A stretch of DNA of 64,000 bases from Closterium sp. Naga37s-1 (taxonomy: Eukaryota > Streptophyta > Zygnematophyceae > Desmidiales > Closteriaceae): contig CANJKZ010000172.1 of assembly GCA_947471745.1 (NCBI GenBank), positions 3,156,501 to 3,220,500 of the forward strand, read 5' to 3'. The translations under genes were made by a program, and so were the position numbers. The notes under the pieces were generated by a model. That model did not search any database, was not told the DNA's origin, and saw only the letters and a program-made list of their open reading frames with translations. Position 1 is the stretch's first letter. Each line of letters begins with the position of its first letter. Positions 63,301 to 64,000 of the stretch are shown here, piece by piece.

Positions 63301-63964
63301 CCTCATGTACCTGATGACCTGCACTCGTCCTGACCTTGCATACCCTCTTGGCCTTCTGGCTCGCTACGTGGCTCCTGGTCGGCACCGAAAGGTGCACATG
63401 GATGCTGCTAAGAGGGTACTATGCTACTTGTGCAGTACATCGGGCATGGGGCTCGTGCTTGGAGGACAGAGCGACGTTGTCCTCAGTGGGCACTCAGACG
63501 CTTCTTGGGTTGACGACCAGGCTACGCAGCGGTCGTCACAGGGTTACACCTTGAGCCTTGGCTCTGGTTCAGTTTCTTGGCGTTCTACACGCTCGTCTTC
63601 AGTTCTCAGCTCCAGTTGTGAGGCTGAGATCTACGCCACAGCCATGGCTGCACAGGAGTTACGCTGGCTTACCTACCTGCTGACCGACCTGGGAGAGCGG
63701 CCTCGTTCTCCTCCAGTGCTGTACGTCGACAACAAGGCCGCCATTGCCTTGTGTCAGGAGCACAGACTGGAGCACAGAACGAAGCACATCACTCTGCGTT
63801 ACTTCTTGGCTCGAGAGTTGCAGCAGCGTGGTCAGCTTCGTCTTGCTCACGTGGCCATCCGGGCCAACACTGCTGATATATTCACCAAGGCACTTCCGTC
63901 TGGTGATCATCAGCGTTTCTGCACTTTGTTAGGCCTTGTGCCCACTTTTCCTCACTTGCTGTAG
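60358..63964 (+). pseudogene. Copia H pol (integrase tail, RT, RNase H), gag and protease deleted
   Basis: Sequence enters directly at KVGDASRFRVWGARAFV (compare KVGDASAFRVWG in A) and continues FHPTSR-like motifs, TFDESVPFYRLFPY, a long GGAEPGGAEPGG and GAGGSGAA spacer with two or more duplicated LSPQQLREWY / LTSQQLHDWY segments, and PEGDPDAPDIPTPRSYAEA. A TAG at 62476-62478 replaces a Trp codon after EMAS. An extra G near 62552 shifts the frame before VKRPPGSP-type sequence. RT (LHEEIWLRRPPGF, YVDDLVFATADTEAL) and RNase H (HSDASWVDDQATQRSSQGY, YVDNKAAIALCQEH, ANTADIFTKALPS) are otherwise complete, ending at 63964. No 3' LTR in the window; an AT repeat closes it. Confidence 0.92.
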
Positions 63965-64000
63965 ACTTTGCTTGTACTGTGATATATATATATATATACC

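Overview
The window is nuclear DNA of a green-lineage eukaryote, most likely a GC-rich streptophyte or other green alga. This is an inference. The evidence is many Ty1/copia and Ty3/gypsy LTR retrotransposons with plant-type initiator-Met tRNA primer sites (TGGTATCAGAGC), hAT transposons with spliced transposase genes, and intron-containing fragments of a GRWD1/RRB1-type WD40 ribosome-biogenesis gene. No tRNA, rRNA, CRISPR or prokaryotic operon was seen. At least 80 percent of the sequence is transposon-derived. Almost every reading frame is broken, and nothing here is clearly a working host gene.

Layout, left to right. 1-1929 (- strand): 5' part of a Copia element (family A) with its gag start deleted. 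1930-5990 (-): chromodomain Ty3/gypsy pol pseudogene. 6003-6893 (-): 3' end of another A-family Copia. 6894-8482 (-): gag and 5' LTR of a different Copia (E). 8484-11859: two hAT transposase 3' halves (+) separated by the 3' end of an E element. 11860-15535 (-): first GRWD1-like locus. 15541-16706 and 23089-23505 (+): one A-like pol split by a complete Copia (F, 16707-23083, TSD CCTTC). 24.2-28.0 kb (+): Copia C pol and its LTR, which carries a 1,050-bp insertion (TSD TGGAG). 28000-31195 (+): a hAT with TIR and a spliced but broken transposase. 31197-36185 (-): second GRWD1-like locus, which carries a 510-bp solo LTR (TSD GAAGT). 36186-45899: a nest in which a second C copy holds a 699-bp hAT MITE and, in its LTR, Copia B (37302-45639, TSD CATCG), whose own LTR holds a 1,450-bp non-autonomous LTR element (TSD GTTAT). 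45.9-50.95 kb: low-complexity DNA without a confident gene. 50.98-60.23 kb (+): a gypsy element (G) split by Copia A (51563-58885, identical 125-bp LTRs, TSD TGTCT). 60235-64000 (+): an internally deleted A-family Copia that runs off the window.

The most unusual structure is the duplicated GRWD1-like locus. In both copies several exons are followed by tandem partial copies of themselves: the 3' half of the exon, its splice donor and the start of the intron, up to seven times. The introns have thus grown out of coding sequence and short satellites. The two loci share both this architecture and the neighbouring hAT, so the amplification predates a segmental duplication; the solo LTR entered one copy later.

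The nested insertions give a relative order of events. Every target-site duplication and empty site named below was read base by base from the window. Family names A-H are labels for this report only.
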